The notes: a model not told the origin generated them from the sequence alone. A DNA stretch of 64,000 nt from Parageobacillus caldoxylosilyticus NBRC 107762 (GCF_000632715.1 NZ_BAWO01000001.1:81033-145032), one strand, 5' to 3'; positions 40,727 to 51,720 are shown, counted from the first letter of the stretch. Translations and numbers: made by a program.

Positions 40727-41998
40727 CTATGATAATCGTTCTTTTAAGAAATCGATCAATGACGGCAACGGTACTTCCGTTTGTTCGCCTGTACTCATTT
40801 CTTTTATATTGATGACATTTTTGGCAAGCTCGTCATCGCCAAGAATCGCCACCAATTTCGCGTTTAACCGGTCAGCTGCTTTCAGCTGTGCTTTTACTTT
40901 GCGGTCCTGGTAGTCTTTATCAGCAACTATCCCTGCTTTTCGCAGCTGATTTACCAGCAGCACGGATTCCTCTTTTGCTCTTTCGCCGACAGCAACGACA
41001 TAACAATCAATGCCTTCACGAACCGGCAATGTAATACCTTCTGCCTCCAATGCGGCCAGAAGCCGCTCAATGCTAAGAGCAAAGCCAATGCCAGGCGTTT
41101 CTGGCCCGCCGATTTCCTGGACGAGCCCGTTGTAACGGCCTCCCCCGCATAATGTCGTGATTGCGCCGAACCCCTCGGCATCGCTCATAATTTCAAAAGT
41201 GGTATGGTTATAATAATCCAACCCGCGTACAAGACGCGCGTCCACTTCAAACGGAATGCCCAGCTTCGTCAAGTACGATTTTACTTTTTCAAAATACTGA
41301 TGCGATTCCTCGTTCAAATAATCAAGGATGGACGGCGCTGTCGCCATTAACTCATGATCGCGGTCTTTTTTGCAGTCAAGGATGCGAAGCGGATTTTTTT
41401 CGAGACGCACTTGACAGTCTTCGCAAAGCTCATGAATCCGGCCCCGGAAATGGTCGATCAACGCTTGGCGGTGCGCTTTGCGGCTTTCCGCATCCCCCAG
41501 ACTGTTAATCACTAATTTTAGTTGCTTTAATCCTAATGTTTGATATAGTTCCATCGCCAGCGCAATCACTTCCGCGTCCATCGCCGGATCGCTGCTGCCG
41601 AGCGCCTCGACGCCAAATTGCACAAACTGGCGGAATCTTCCAGCTTGCGGGCGTTCATAGCGGAACATCGGCCCTATGTAATACAGCTTCACCGGCTGAT
41701 TCGGATTGCCGTACATTTTATGTTCCACAAACGAACGGACGACCGGTGCCGTGCCTTCCGGGCGAAGCGTCAAGCTTCTTCCGCCTTTATCTTCAAACGT
41801 GTACATTTCTTTTTGTACAATATCGGTCGTGTCGCCGACGCCGCGCAAAAACAGCTCCGTATGTTCAAAAATTGGCGTGCGAATTTCATGGTAATTGTAA
41901 CGCTCGCAAATATCGCGGGCGATTTTTTCAATATACTGCCATTTTTCGGCTTCACCAGGCAAAATATCTTGCGTTCCTCTTGGAATTTGAAAAGCCAT
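40727..41998 (-). CDS. hisS: Histidyl-tRNA synthetase
   Basis: Charges tRNA-His. The 423-aa class II enzyme shows [21 protein letters not shown] at the start, motif 2 [26 protein letters not shown], the HisA loop [15 protein letters not shown], motif 3 [12 protein letters not shown], and a C-terminal anticodon domain. ATG at 41998 follows GGAGG. It is preceded by a T-box leader with a CAC specifier and followed by aspS. Confidence 0.97.
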   Translation of the reverse strand: MAFQIPRGTQDILPGEAEKWQYIEKIARDICERYNYHEIRTPIFEHTELFLRGVGDTTDIVQKEMYTFEDKGGRSLTLRPEGTAPVVRSFVEHKMYGNPNQPVKLYYIGPMFRYERPQAGRFRQFVQFGVEALGSSDPAMDAEVIALAMELYQTLGLKQLKLVINSLGDAESRKAHRQALIDHFRGRIHELCEDCQVRLEKNPLRILDCKKDRDHELMATAPSILDYLNEESHQYFEKVKSYLTKLGIPFEVDARLVRGLDYYNHTTFEIMSDAEGFGAITTLCGGGRYNGLVQEIGGPETPGIGFALSIERLLAALEAEGITLPVREGIDCYVVAVGERAKEESVLLVNQLRKAGIVADKDYQDRKVKAQLKAADRLNAKLVAILGDDELAKNVINIKEMSTGEQTEVPLPSLIDFLKERLS

Positions 41999-42021
41999 AA
42001 CAAACCTCCTTTACCAAAATA

Positions 42022-42294
42022 AAAACGCCCTTGTTCCCTATAAATGATAGGGACGAGAGCGCTGTTCCCGTGGTGCCACCCTAATTGAAGCAAAAAAGCT
42101 TCCACTTGTTACCGATAACGCGAGACTCGCGTTCCCTTTTACTGGCGCCATGCACGTTCAAAGGGAAACCTACGGAGTGTCTTTCGTTAAGTCATCATGG
42201 AGAAATGCTTCCAGCCTCAGGCATTTCCTCTCTGGCCATGTGTATTCTTAACTACTTTTCTCCGTCATTGGTTGTTCATATGTACAATTTTTAT
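42022..42294 (-). ncRNA. T-box riboswitch of hisS-aspS (specifier CAC)
   Basis: The minus-strand leader contains an AGTA-bearing specifier loop closed by ACGGA/TCCGT. The specifier on its 3' side is CAC (42177-42179), a histidine codon. The conserved AGGGTGGCACCACGG antiterminator box lies at about 42068-42082. A terminator hairpin (42022-42062) has GTCCCTA/TAGGGA arms and a U-run. It should activate hisS and aspS when tRNA-His is uncharged. Confidence 0.92.
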
Positions 42295-42299
42295 AACTT

Positions 42300-42328
42300 A
42301 TGTTACGAATGAAATCGAATTTTGTCAA
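42300..42328 (-). promoter_or_regulatory. Promoter of the hisS T-box transcript
   Basis: Minus-strand TTGACA (42323-42328), 17 bases, TAACAT (42300-42305). Transcription would start near 42293 at the T-box 5' end. Confidence 0.6.
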
Positions 42329-42345
42329 GGAGAAAATCATTGTTT

Positions 42346-42531
42346 TTAGGAACGAAAAATTTGTTTTTTTAGCTTTTGTACGTCTCTTAGCGTCAAGCCA
42401 AACTCAGACGCTAATTCAAAGGCGGTATATTCCGCCTCTTTTCTCATAAATTCGTGAAAATCGACATGAAATAATTCGCTTTCCTTGCGATGGGCAAATT
42501 CTCCTTTCGCGCTATGCCGCATTTTTCTCAT
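42346..42531 (-). CDS. Small conserved-position protein (YrzK-like), HTH-like C-terminus
   Basis: A 61-aa frame (58 aa if it starts at the ATG at 42522, which is better spaced from AGGAAGG). The N-terminus is basic and histidine-rich (RKMRHSAKGEFAHRKESELFHVDFHEF). The C-terminus FELASEFGLTLRDVQKLKKQIF reads like a helix-turn-helix of the sigma-region-4 or phage-regulator type. Its place between hisS and dtd matches B. subtilis yrzK as I remember it. Function unknown; it might be a DNA-binding protein or an anti-sigma-like peptide. Confidence 0.6.
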   Translation of the reverse strand: MRKMRHSAKGEFAHRKESELFHVDFHEFMRKEAEYTAFELASEFGLTLRDVQKLKKQIFRS

Positions 42532-42599
42532 CCTTCCTCATGGAAATTCGTCGCATCCGTTTGTTTTATTCTTTCCTATTTCGGCAAAAAATAAAATAA

Positions 42600-42636
42600 A
42601 AAAAACGGGTGAACGTCATTCGTTCCCCGTTTTTTC
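42600..42636 (-). terminator. Terminator of the relA-dtd unit
   Basis: ACGGG/CCCGT outer arms and GAACG (42611-42615)/CGTTC (42621-42625) inner arms form a long stem with A- and T-runs. The stem overlaps the dtd stop codon at 42616-42618. Confidence 0.75.
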
Positions 42637-43074
42637 CTTACTTTCAACAATGAGTGTCACTGGACCGTCATTAATGAGCTCCACTTCCATCATTGCACCA
42701 AATTTTCCAGTTTCCACGCGAATCCCTTTCTGCCGCAGCGCCTCGTTCAACGCTTCATACAGCGGCAGTGCATGATCCGGTTTTGCGGCTTCCATAAAAT
42801 TCGGCCGCCGGCCTTTTCGGCAATCGCCGTATAACGTAAATTGCGAAACAGATAAAATATCGCCGCCAACATCCAGCACGGAAAGATTCATTTTTCCCGC
42901 TTCATCTTCAAAAATGCGCAAATGGGCGATTTTATCGGCGATAAAGGCGACATCCTCGAGCGTATCGCTATGGGTGACGCCGACAAGCAGGACAAGTCCG
43001 TGCCCAATCGCCCCGACCACTTCTCCATTCACCGTTACTTTTGCTTTTTTCGCTCGCTGTACGACTACTTTCAT
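42616..43074 (-). CDS. dtd: D-aminoacyl-tRNA deacylase Dtd
   Basis: Dtd removes D-amino acids (and glycine from tRNA-Ala) mis-attached to tRNA. The 152-aa protein has the two signature motifs: [19 protein letters not shown] (SQFTL, catalytic threonine region) and the C-terminal [11 protein letters not shown] (cross-subunit Gly-Pro motif). The ATG at 43074 follows GAAAGGAAACGG. It lies 14 bases after relA on the same strand, as in many Bacillus genomes, so the two are almost certainly cotranscribed. Confidence 0.95.
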   Translation of the reverse strand: MKVVVQRAKKAKVTVNGEVVGAIGHGLVLLVGVTHSDTLEDVAFIADKIAHLRIFEDEAGKMNLSVLDVGGDILSVSQFTLYGDCRKGRRPNFMEAAKPDHALPLYEALNEALRQKGIRVETGKFGAMMEVELINDGPVTLIVESKEKTGNE

Positions 43075-43088
43075 AAACCGTTTCCTTT

Positions 43089-45287
43089 CTAGTTATTCAT
43101 GATTCGCTGTACCGAGTAAATATCTGGTATTTGTTTAATGCGGTCGACCACCTTTTGCAAATGGCTGACATTGCGAATCGCAATCGTCATATTAATCGTG
43201 GCGATTTTATTGCGGTGATCGGATCTGCCGGAAACAGCCGAAATATCTGTTTTTGTTTCATTCACCGCCTGCAGCACTTCATTGAGCAAGCCGCGGCGAT
43301 CAAAACCGGTAATTTCAATATCCACGTTATATTCGCGGCTTGTTTTTGCATCGCTTTCCCATTCGACCGAAATTAAGCGGTCGGCCGCTTCTTCCGTCTG
43401 CACGTTAGGACAATCGACGCGATGGACGGAAATGCCCCGGCCCCTCGTAATAAAACCGATAATTTCGTCGCCGGGAACCGGGTTGCAGCAGCGCGACAGG
43501 CGGATCAGCAAATTGTCCACCCCTTGAACGCGGATGCCGCAATCGCGTTTCTTTCCAGCCGGCACTTTTGTTTCCGATATCGTCTCCGTCAATTTTTTCT
43601 GCTGCTCTTCTAAATCGCGCTGTTTTCGCCATTTGTCTGTTAAACGGTGAGCAATTTGCGCCGCGGTAATCCCATGATAACCGACAGCTGCGTACATATC
43701 CTCTTCGTTGGAAAAATTGAATTTCTCCGCAACGCGCTTGACGTTTTCCGCCGTTAAAATTTCTTTTACATCAAACCCGAGGCTGCGGACTTCTTTTTCA
43801 ACAAGCTCTCTTCCTTTTTCAATATTTTCTTCCCGTCTTTGCTTTTTGAAAAACTGACGGATTTTATTTTTGGCATGGGACGTTTGCGCCAGCTTCAGCC
43901 AATCTTGACTTGGCCCGTATGAGTGCTTCGAAGTCAGAATCTCGACAATGTCGCCTGTCTGCAGCTTGTAATCGAGCGGGACCATTTTGCCGTTGACCTT
44001 GGCGCCGATCGTTTTGTTGCCAATTTCCGAATGGATGCGGTAGGCGAAATCAATCGGCACCGAGCCGGCCGGCAATTCGATGACATCGCCTTTTGGCGTA
44101 AACACAAACACCATATCGGAGAATAAATCCATCTTCAGCGATTCCATAAATTCTTCGGCGTTGCTTGCATCGTTTTGCCATTCTAAAATTTCCCGGAACC
44201 AAGAAAGCTTTTCTTCGAACGAATTCGGCTTAATGGTCTTCCCTTCTTTATACGCCCAGTGAGCAGCAATTCCAAACTCCGCGATTTGATGCATCTCAAA
44301 CGTGCGAATTTGCACTTCAAGCGGCTCTCCTTTTGGACCGATTACAGTCGTATGGAGCGATTGATACATATTCGGCTTTGGCATCGCAATGTAATCTTTG
44401 AAACGCCCCGGCATCGGCTTCCAGCAAGTATGGATAATGCCTAATACGGCATAGCAGTCTTTAATGCTGTTGACAATAATGCGGACGGCAAGCAAATCGT
44501 AAATTTCGTTAAACTGTTTGTTTTGCATGACCATTTTGCGGTAGATGCTGTAAATATGCTTTGGCCGGCCGGAAATTTCGCACGGAATCTGAACCTCGTT
44601 CAGCCGTTCACGCACTTCCTGAATAACTTCTTCCAAATATTGCTCTCGTTCAGCCCGTTTTTTCTTCATTAAGTTCACAATGCGGTAATATTGCTGCGGA
44701 TTTAAGTAGCGGAGAGCGGTATCTTCCAGTTCCCATTTAATCTTGGAAATTCCAAGGCGATGGGCCAACGGCGCGAAAATTTCCAATGTTTCATTGGCGA
44801 TGCGCCGCTGTTTTTCCGCCGGCAAATGTTTCAACGTCCGCATATTGTGAAGACGGTCCGCTAATTTAATTAAAATGACGCGGATATCTTGCGCCATTGC
44901 CAAAAACATTTTGCGATGGTTTTCCGCTTGCTGTTCTTCCTGAGATTTATATTTAATTTTTCCCAGCTTCGTCACCCCGTCGACAAGCATCGCCACTTCA
45001 GCGCCAAATTCCCGTTCCAAATCTTCTTTTGTCGCCTCTGTATCCTCGACGACGTCATGGAGAAATCCAGCAGCGATCGTGGCAGGATCCATTTTTAAAT
45101 CTACTAAAATCCCCGCGACCTGAATCGGGTGAATGATATACGGCTCCCCTGATTTGCGATATTGATCGCGATGGGCATGTTTCGCAAACTCATACGCCTT
45201 TTTAATAAATTCGACGTCTTTTTCCGACAAATAACAGCCTGCTTGTTCAAAAACTTGCTCCGCTGTCAATACTTGTTCATTGGCCAT
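43089..45287 (-). CDS. relA: Bifunctional (p)ppGpp synthetase/hydrolase RelA (Rsh)
   Basis: The stringent-response enzyme makes and degrades (p)ppGpp. Domains in order over 732 aa: HD hydrolase (about residues 30-190; [29 protein letters not shown]), synthetase (about 230-390; [38 protein letters not shown]), TGS (about 395-455; [25 protein letters not shown]), a zinc-finger-like region with [25 protein letters not shown], and C-terminal ACT ([15 protein letters not shown]). Both catalytic halves look intact. A promoter with a palindromic spacer lies at 45333-45361. Confidence 0.96.
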   Translation of the reverse strand: MANEQVLTAEQVFEQAGCYLSEKDVEFIKKAYEFAKHAHRDQYRKSGEPYIIHPIQVAGILVDLKMDPATIAAGFLHDVVEDTEATKEDLEREFGAEVAMLVDGVTKLGKIKYKSQEEQQAENHRKMFLAMAQDIRVILIKLADRLHNMRTLKHLPAEKQRRIANETLEIFAPLAHRLGISKIKWELEDTALRYLNPQQYYRIVNLMKKKRAEREQYLEEVIQEVRERLNEVQIPCEISGRPKHIYSIYRKMVMQNKQFNEIYDLLAVRIIVNSIKDCYAVLGIIHTCWKPMPGRFKDYIAMPKPNMYQSLHTTVIGPKGEPLEVQIRTFEMHQIAEFGIAAHWAYKEGKTIKPNSFEEKLSWFREILEWQNDASNAEEFMESLKMDLFSDMVFVFTPKGDVIELPAGSVPIDFAYRIHSEIGNKTIGAKVNGKMVPLDYKLQTGDIVEILTSKHSYGPSQDWLKLAQTSHAKNKIRQFFKKQRREENIEKGRELVEKEVRSLGFDVKEILTAENVKRVAEKFNFSNEEDMYAAVGYHGITAAQIAHRLTDKWRKQRDLEEQQKKLTETISETKVPAGKKRDCGIRVQGVDNLLIRLSRCCNPVPGDEIIGFITRGRGISVHRVDCPNVQTEEAADRLISVEWESDAKTSREYNVDIEITGFDRRGLLNEVLQAVNETKTDISAVSGRSDHRNKIATINMTIAIRNVSHLQKVVDRIKQIPDIYSVQRIMNN

Positions 45288-45332
45288 AGGATCCTATCAC
45301 CTTTACGTATAATAAAATCATGTATTGATACT

Positions 45333-45361
45333 ATTATCATGAAAAAAATTTTTCATGTAAA
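45333..45361 (-). promoter_or_regulatory. Probable relA promoter with palindromic spacer
   Basis: Minus-strand TTTACA (45356-45361), 17 bases, GATAAT (45333-45338). The spacer itself is a near-perfect palindrome, CATGAAAAA/TTTTTCATG (45338-45357). Transcription would start about 40 bases before the relA ATG. Confidence 0.45.
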
Positions 45362-45412
45362 GAGTTATGCAATGTCGACCGTTGACATATTTAGACAACA
45401 ACGGCTAATAAG

Positions 45413-45435
45413 AAAGAGCACTCATGAGAGTGCCC
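45413..45435 (-). terminator. Probable terminator of recJ-apt
   Basis: Plus-strand GAGCACTC, ATGA loop, GAGTGCCC form a short stem; minus transcript ends GCTCTTTCTTATT. Lies between apt and relA. Confidence 0.5.
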
Positions 45436-45476
45436 TTTTTATCCATTATAGCGAAAAAAGCCGATGATGTCGATGG

Positions 45477-45989
45477 TTAGAATTGCATGAGCGTTAAAAT
45501 ATCATAGCCCTCTAGCTTTTTGCGTCCGCCTAATTCGGTAAGCTCGATTAAAAAGGCAATGCCGGCTACGATGCCGCCAAGCTGTTCGACAAGCTGAATC
45601 GTAGCGCGAATCGTCCCGCCTGTCGCCAACAGGTCATCGGTAATTAACACCCGCTGCCCCGGCTTAATCGCGTCTTTATGCATGGTCAGCACGTCTTTTC
45701 CATATTCTAGACCGTATTCGACACGGACTACCTCGCGCGGCAATTTGCCTTCCTTGCGAACTGGGGCAAATCCAACTCCAAGCGCGTACGCAACCGGACA
45801 GCCAATAATAAACCCGCGCGCTTCCGGACCGACAACGATATCGATTTTCTTTTTGCGTGCATACTCCACAATTTGGTCTGTCGCATATTTATACGCTTCG
45901 CCTTTATCCATTAACGTCGTAATATCTTTAAACATAATCCCCGGTTTTGGGAAGTCAGGAACAATTGTAATATATTTTTTTAAGTCCAT
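45477..45989 (-). CDS. apt: Adenine phosphoribosyltransferase
   Basis: Apt converts adenine and PRPP to AMP, recovering the adenine released, for example, by MtnN. The 170-aa protein starts [26 protein letters not shown]. It has the PRPP-binding motif [17 protein letters not shown] and the [15 protein letters not shown] flap region. ATG at 45989 shares its first base with the recJ stop (TAATG), with AGGAGG about ten bases upstream; a longer frame to 46040 overlaps recJ and is rejected. Translation is probably coupled to recJ. Confidence 0.95.
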   Translation of the reverse strand: MDLKKYITIVPDFPKPGIMFKDITTLMDKGEAYKYATDQIVEYARKKKIDIVVGPEARGFIIGCPVAYALGVGFAPVRKEGKLPREVVRVEYGLEYGKDVLTMHKDAIKPGQRVLITDDLLATGGTIRATIQLVEQLGGIVAGIAFLIELTELGGRKKLEGYDILTLMQF

Positions 45990-48346
45990 TACACATTTGC
46001 CTCCTCGTATGTTTGCGACCCTTTCATTTCGAAAAGACAACGCTTTAATTGTTCGTAAGTTGAATACAAAAGAAGATTTTCCAGCTCCAGCTGAGCTTGT
46101 TTTAGACGATACGTCGGCGATTCGTTTAAGTCACGCTTTGCCGGCTGCGGAATAAGCGATATCACTCCGTTGCGTTCGGTAATAAATTCGAGCTCTAAAA
46201 ATACTTTTGCCATAAAGTGGACGGTTTCTTCCGTCCATCCACGTGCACGCGCCAATTGACCGCCATGTTTGGCGATATGAAACACGCCTTGCTTTCGTAA
46301 AAATGCATAAAACCATTTAAAATGGTCGCGCGTCGGCAGCGTGCGGAAAAAGTGAATCTCCCTTTGATAGAATACCGCATAAATGCGCGCAGGTAAACTA
46401 GAACGCAACAACATTTTTAATATTTGTAATGACGGAGGCAGATCCAATAGCACTACATAGCGGCCGTCCAAGCAAAGAGCTGCCGCTTCTTCGCTGGAAT
46501 GAATATAATGCAATTCATCCTTAAATAATGCCATATCTGCAAGCTGTTCCGTTTCTTTGCGAAACATAATGAGCAGCCGTTTTTCTTTCGGAAGCGATGC
46601 AATGAGGGAACGGATATCCCTTTGGCCGCGAACGTCAAATAATTGGCATTCGCGCACGGCGACGTCATAAATCACCAGCTGCGGCTTGCGCAATCCATTC
46701 CACTCATTTACGGCTAATTCGCCGACAACAGACACTTTTGCATCTGGAGCGATTTCATCATATAGATGACCAAATCCAAACCCAATGCCATCAACAGTGG
46801 CGCCATTTTCGGCAAAAACCGCCTTTAAATGAGATTGATCGGCGCCGATGCGGCGCATCATTTCGACGGAAACATTTTCAATTAAAAAAAGCGGCTTCGC
46901 ATTGCCAACGCCAAACGGGGCGAATTGTTCCAGCTGTTCGGCTGCCGACAGCGTTAAATCGGAGACGGAACAAACCGCATCGACGACCGTAATCGGAGTG
47001 AAATCATCGTCTGACAACGTTTCATCGGCAAGAGCGTTCAGGCGCTGCCGCAATTCGTCAATATGGTCGATCGATAACGTCATTCCAGCTGCCATTGGGT
47101 GGCCGCCAAAATGCGGCAAGATATCACGGCATGTCGATAAGCTGGCAAAGAGATCAAAACCATGAATGCTTCGCGCTGAGCCTTTGGCAATTCCTTTTTC
47201 AGCATCAATGCTTAAAACGATCGTTGGCCGGTAAAATTGTTCGACTAGCCGGGAAGCAACGATGCCGATGACCCCCGGATTCCATCCTTCTTTCGCCACG
47301 ACAAGCACTTTATGCCTGGCCGGCGGAAACTGTTCACGAACGATTTGCGCCGCTTCTTCCGCTATTTCAGCTACTAACTGCTGGCGTTCGCGATTAAGGT
47401 CATCCATTTCTTTCGCCAGCCTTTTCGCTTCCGCTTCATCCTCGGTCATGAGCAGCCTTACAGCCGGGTCCGCTCCGCCTAAACGTCCAACCGCATTCAT
47501 TCGCGGCGCGATCACAAAGCCAACCGTCTGTTCGTTGATTTCCTTCGCTTCTATCCTGCACTGCTGCCATAAGGCGCGCAAGCCGATGCGCTTCGTGCGG
47601 CGCAGTTCTTCAAGTCCTTGCGCAGCCAGCAAGCGGTTTTCCCCCGTCAAAGGCACCAAATCAGCGATCGTCCCAATGGCGACGACATCCAATAAATGGC
47701 GCGGAACATCCCCAAGCAATGCATGGGCAACTTTAAACGCTACCCCGACGCCGGCTAGTTCACGAAACGGATATGTACTTCCAGGTTTTTTTGGATGAAT
47801 AATTTCATACGCTTCCGGCAACACCGGTCCCGGCTCATGATGGTCGGTCACAATAATGTCCATGCCAAGCTCATTGGCAAGGGCCACTTCCTTCACCGCC
47901 GCGATGCCATTATCCACCGTAACAATAAGAGAAACTCCTTGCTCCTTCGCGCGGCGAAAAGCGGCTTCATTCGGACCGTATCCTTCGGTAAAGCGATTGG
48001 GAATGTAAAAATCAACAACAGCACCGGCTTCTTTTAAAGCGCTAACCATGACAGTCGTGCTGCATACACCATCGGCATCATAGTCACCGTATACTAAAAT
48101 AGACTCGCCTTGCCGTATCGCCCGATTTATCCTCGCAATCGCCCGTTCCATTCCATCGAGCAAAAATGGATCATGAAACGGCTGCTTGAGCGGATGCAAA
48201 AAAGCGTCTGCCTCTTTTGCCGTACAAACGCCGCGATGCACAAGAAGCTTGGCAATCAGCGGGTCGATGTGCAACTGTTCTGCTAAATGTTTAACGATAT
48301 GTTCGTCAGGATGCTTCACATCCCAACGCGTTTTTGCTATTAACAT
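45989..48346 (-). CDS. recJ: Single-stranded-DNA-specific exonuclease RecJ
   Basis: RecJ degrades single-stranded DNA 5'-3' in recombination and mismatch repair. The 785-aa protein has the DHH phosphoesterase motifs [14 protein letters not shown] (DxD), [15 protein letters not shown] and [18 protein letters not shown]1 ([27 protein letters not shown]) and an OB domain follow, plus the long Bacillus-type C-terminal extension (about residues 560-785). ATG at 48346 follows GAGGTGGG; GTG at 48355 lies inside that site. Length agrees with B. subtilis RecJ. Confidence 0.95.
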   Translation of the reverse strand: MLIAKTRWDVKHPDEHIVKHLAEQLHIDPLIAKLLVHRGVCTAKEADAFLHPLKQPFHDPFLLDGMERAIARINRAIRQGESILVYGDYDADGVCSTTVMVSALKEAGAVVDFYIPNRFTEGYGPNEAAFRRAKEQGVSLIVTVDNGIAAVKEVALANELGMDIIVTDHHEPGPVLPEAYEIIHPKKPGSTYPFRELAGVGVAFKVAHALLGDVPRHLLDVVAIGTIADLVPLTGENRLLAAQGLEELRRTKRIGLRALWQQCRIEAKEINEQTVGFVIAPRMNAVGRLGGADPAVRLLMTEDEAEAKRLAKEMDDLNRERQQLVAEIAEEAAQIVREQFPPARHKVLVVAKEGWNPGVIGIVASRLVEQFYRPTIVLSIDAEKGIAKGSARSIHGFDLFASLSTCRDILPHFGGHPMAAGMTLSIDHIDELRQRLNALADETLSDDDFTPITVVDAVCSVSDLTLSAAEQLEQFAPFGVGNAKPLFLIENVSVEMMRRIGADQSHLKAVFAENGATVDGIGFGFGHLYDEIAPDAKVSVVGELAVNEWNGLRKPQLVIYDVAVRECQLFDVRGQRDIRSLIASLPKEKRLLIMFRKETEQLADMALFKDELHYIHSSEEAAALCLDGRYVVLLDLPPSLQILKMLLRSSLPARIYAVFYQREIHFFRTLPTRDHFKWFYAFLRKQGVFHIAKHGGQLARARGWTEETVHFMAKVFLELEFITERNGVISLIPQPAKRDLNESPTYRLKQAQLELENLLLYSTYEQLKRCLFEMKGSQTYEEANV

Positions 48347-48403
48347 GTATCCCACCTCAACTCTTCCTATTATACAAAAAGAAAAAAAGGGTGGGCAATG
48401 AAG

Positions 48404-49306
48404 TTACGTGTTTTTTTCCGGATGATACGGATTGATGTGCACCATCACATTTTCCACGCGCGGAAGCGTCAGCAGCTTTTCCTTCACTTTTTTGCCGATG
48501 CGGTGCCCTTCTTCGACGGTGATAAAAGGATCCACGGCAATTTTTAAATCGACAATGACGTAATGCCCATGTTCGCGCGCATGCAGCTCATGAATTTGTT
48601 TGACATCGGGAAACGACAATACGGCCTTGCGCAAATATTCCGTTTCCTCTTCATGCAATACATGGTCAATCGCCGTATGAATCGATTCCTTTCCCAGATC
48701 CCACGCCATTTTTAACACGAGAACGGAAACAAACAACCCTGCAACCGGGTCGGCATATAGGAGCCAATCGATCTTCCATCTTCCTCCTATTATTGCCGCG
48801 CCAACCCCGATGAGGGCGGCAATCGAGGAGAAAACGTCCGAACGATGTTCATAAGCGTTGACGATAATGGCGTTGCTGTTTAATTTTTTTCCTAGGCGAT
48901 ATTTATAGCGAAACATCGCTTCCTTTACCAAAATCGAGAGAACCAGCACATATACCGCAATGATTTCCGGCGGCCTGAGCGGCTGAAAAAAAGCAAGCAC
49001 GGCCGATCGGCCGATTTCTATTCCAATAATAAATAAAAGCACCGCTACAATAATGGCAGCAATCGACTCGGCTTTCCCGTGGCCGTACGGATGGTCTTCA
49101 TCCGGCGGCCGCTTCGCCGCGCGCAAGCCGATCCATACCGCGAGCGATCCGGCGACATCGGAAGCAGAGTGAACAGCATCGGCAAGCAGCGCCTTGCTGT
49201 TGCCCAGCACTCCCGCCACTCCTTTAACAACGGCAAGCGCAACATTGCCGATGATTCCAACGATGGCGGCAAATTCCGCTTGGCGAAAACGTTCTTCCTT
49301 TTTCAT
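48404..49306 (-). CDS. Cation diffusion facilitator (CDF) metal exporter
   Basis: CDF proteins export Zn, Mn, Fe or Co by proton antiport. The 300-aa sequence has six membrane helices with the metal-site motifs ADAVHSASD in helix 2 and EHRSDVFSS in helix 5. A His/Asp loop (DEDHPYGHGKAES) and a C-terminal cytoplasmic domain (QIHELHAREHGHYVIVDLKIAVDP, GHRIGKKVKEKL) are present. HxxxD in both sites suggests Zn/Mn rather than Ni; the metal is not certain. ATG at 49306 follows GGAGGAGGAG. It lies between recJ and secDF. Confidence 0.9.
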   Translation of the reverse strand: MKKEERFRQAEFAAIVGIIGNVALAVVKGVAGVLGNSKALLADAVHSASDVAGSLAVWIGLRAAKRPPDEDHPYGHGKAESIAAIIVAVLLFIIGIEIGRSAVLAFFQPLRPPEIIAVYVLVLSILVKEAMFRYKYRLGKKLNSNAIIVNAYEHRSDVFSSIAALIGVGAAIIGGRWKIDWLLYADPVAGLFVSVLVLKMAWDLGKESIHTAIDHVLHEEETEYLRKAVLSFPDVKQIHELHAREHGHYVIVDLKIAVDPFITVEEGHRIGKKVKEKLLTLPRVENVMVHINPYHPEKNT

Positions 49307-49411
49307 GCTCCTCCTCCTTTCTATTCCACGCCTGCCTCCCATAGTTTATCCGTTTTTTTATTTTCTCAATAAGGAAAGGATATTTTATCCGCGAACATTG
49401 CCACGATAAAC

Positions 49412-49447
49412 AAAAAAGTGCTCCGCTTTTTTACGGAGCACTTTTTG
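49412..49447 (-). terminator. Terminator of secDF
   Basis: AAAAAGTGCTCCG (49413-49425) and CGGAGCACTTTTT (49434-49446), perfect 13-bp stem with A/T flanks on both sides. It ends secDF before the CDF gene. Confidence 0.85.
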
Positions 49448-49473
49448 GATGAATCCCATCGATGACGTTGGGC

Positions 49474-51720
49474 TTATACTTGCGGTTTCAGCTCTTTCGC
49501 GGAGCTCTTTTTTCCTTTTTTCAGCTGGTTTCCTTTCCAAACTACCCATAATTGCGACGCAATGCATAGTGAAGAGTAAACACCGCATATAAGCCCAGCG
49601 AGCAGAGCGATATTAAAGTTAAAAATCGCTTCGCTGCCAAAGATTAAAAGAGCGACAACGGTAAAGATAACTGTTAATACCGTATTAATCGAACGGGTGA
49701 ACGTTTGTTGCAGCGCTCTGTTGACAATATGTTTCAAGTCATCTACCGTTTTCGCTTTCCGCTTCTTCATCAAATCGCGGATGCGGTCAAACGTAACGAT
49801 CGTATCGTTGATCGAATAACCGATGATCGTCAGCACCGCGGCGATAAACGTCAAATCCACCTCCAGCCGCGTCAGGCTGAAAAAGGTGATAATGAAAAAC
49901 GCATCATGAAGCAGCGCGACAATCGCCGCCAGCGCCATATATAGCTCAAAGCGGATCGTCACGTAAATAATGATTCCAAGCGAGGAAATCAGCACGGCAA
50001 TAAACGCGTTGCGCGCCAATTCTTTTCCAACGACCGGCGACACCGTGCTCACGTTTGGCTCGGAGCCGTACTTTTGTTTAAAATGCGATTTCAGCTCGGC
50101 AATCTCCTTTTTGTTTAATACGCCGATAAAGTGAGCCACACCAACGTTATTACGGTCGCCGGACAACACAACATCCTCCGGTTTCAGCCCAAGCTGCCCG
50201 AATTCATCTTTTAGCTGTTCCGCGTTTATCGGCTTGTCGCTGATCACTTCGACGCGCGTCCCGCTCGTAAAATCGATGCCAAGATGAAGTTTCATCGTTA
50301 ATAAGGCAATAATCCCGATTGCCGTTAGCAAACCGGAAAAAATGAAAAATTTTTTACTATGTTTTACGAAATCCCAACGATCAAATCTTGTCGGCACTTC
50401 CGTATCATCCGTTGTTTCCGCGATATTTAAGATTTCCGATTTTTTTACGCCGAAATAGCCTGGTTTATTGTTCAGCCAGCGGCTTTGGACAAGCAGGCCA
50501 AGCAACAGGCGCGTGCCGTACACCGCCGTGATGAAGCTGGCTAAAATGCTGATGATGAGCATCGTCGCAAATCCTTTGACCGAGCTCGTCCCGTAAATAA
50601 AAAGAACGACACCAGCGATAATCGTCGTAATGTTCGCATCCAAAATCGTCGCAAACGACCCTCTGTTTCCCGAACGGAACGCCGACATAATCGACTTGCC
50701 GAGCTTAATCTCTTCTTTAATCCGCTCGTACGTAATGATGTTGGCATCTACCGCCATCCCAACACCTAAAATAAGAGCGGCAATTCCCGGCAATGTCAAC
50801 ACGCCGTTCATCAAGTCAAAAATAAGAAGAATCAAGTAAATATACACCAACAATGTGATGACCGCGATAACCCCAGGCAAGCGATAAAACAAAATCATAA
50901 AGAGGAAAACCGCAGCTACTCCTACAATGCCGGCAAAAATCGTTTTTTGCAGGGCGTTTTGGCCAAACTGTGCTCCGACCGATGTTGAGTAAATCTCTTT
51001 TAATTCTACTGGAAGCGCGCCAGCATTAAGCAGATCGGCTAATTGTTGCGCCTCTTTAACGGTGAAATTGCCCACAATGGAGACATCCGTTTGGTTAAAT
51101 ACTTGGTTTACCACTGCCGCAGAAATAAATTTTGGATGTGCTTTTCCCGCTTCTTTTCGATAGGAGTCTTCTCCCTCTTTAAAATCAAGCCAAATGACCA
51201 GCAAGTTATTTGGAGGCCCCATTTTATATACTTTTTCAGTCACTTGCTTAAATTTATCGGCGTCTTTTAATTTAATCGCGACGCTTGGCTTGCCGTTTTC
51301 ATCGAAAGACAGCTTTGCCCCACCTTGGACAAGGTCGCTTCCATCCATTAGCACGTTGTCATTGACGTCGCGGAACGTTAATTTTGCCTGCGTCGATAAA
51401 ATTTCGCGCGCCTGGTTTTGATCTTTGATCCCAGCAAGCTGAACGCGAATGCGGTTTTTTCCTTCGATTTGAATGTTCGGTTCGCTTACGCCGAGCACGT
51501 TAATCCGTTTGTTTAACGCGCTGACCGTGCTTTTTAGCGTTTCTTGATCAATTTTATCGCCTTTTTTTGCCGGCTTTACTTCATAAAGCACTTCAAAGCC
51601 GCCTTGCAAATCAAGGCCTAATTTAATGTTATGTACAATTCCTTGAATCGTCGGCCCCATCACTCCTGCCAGAAGCAAAAGCAACAGGAAAAACGCGACA
51701 ATGCGACTGCGTTTCACCAT
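49474..51720 (-). CDS. secDF: Protein translocase subunit SecDF (fused)
   Basis: SecDF uses proton motive force to complete Sec-dependent export. The 748-aa protein fuses SecD and SecF, as in B. subtilis. SecD half (about residues 1-440): first helix, KLGLDLQGGFEVLYEV, P1 domain, then GVGMAVDANIITYERIKEEI. SecF half (about 450-748): LHLGIDFTSGTRVEV and GYSINDTIVTFDRIRD. Twelve membrane helices in total. ATG at 51720 follows AAGGAGG. It is monocistronic, with a 174-base upstream region holding an inverted repeat. Confidence 0.96.
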   Translation of the reverse strand: MVKRSRIVAFFLLLLLLAGVMGPTIQGIVHNIKLGLDLQGGFEVLYEVKPAKKGDKIDQETLKSTVSALNKRINVLGVSEPNIQIEGKNRIRVQLAGIKDQNQAREILSTQAKLTFRDVNDNVLMDGSDLVQGGAKLSFDENGKPSVAIKLKDADKFKQVTEKVYKMGPPNNLLVIWLDFKEGEDSYRKEAGKAHPKFISAAVVNQVFNQTDVSIVGNFTVKEAQQLADLLNAGALPVELKEIYSTSVGAQFGQNALQKTIFAGIVGVAAVFLFMILFYRLPGVIAVITLLVYIYLILLIFDLMNGVLTLPGIAALILGVGMAVDANIITYERIKEEIKLGKSIMSAFRSGNRGSFATILDANITTIIAGVVLFIYGTSSVKGFATMLIISILASFITAVYGTRLLLGLLVQSRWLNNKPGYFGVKKSEILNIAETTDDTEVPTRFDRWDFVKHSKKFFIFSGLLTAIGIIALLTMKLHLGIDFTSGTRVEVISDKPINAEQLKDEFGQLGLKPEDVVLSGDRNNVGVAHFIGVLNKKEIAELKSHFKQKYGSEPNVSTVSPVVGKELARNAFIAVLISSLGIIIYVTIRFELYMALAAIVALLHDAFFIITFFSLTRLEVDLTFIAAVLTIIGYSINDTIVTFDRIRDLMKKRKAKTVDDLKHIVNRALQQTFTRSINTVLTVIFTVVALLIFGSEAIFNFNIALLAGLICGVYSSLCIASQLWVVWKGNQLKKGKKSSAKELKPQV

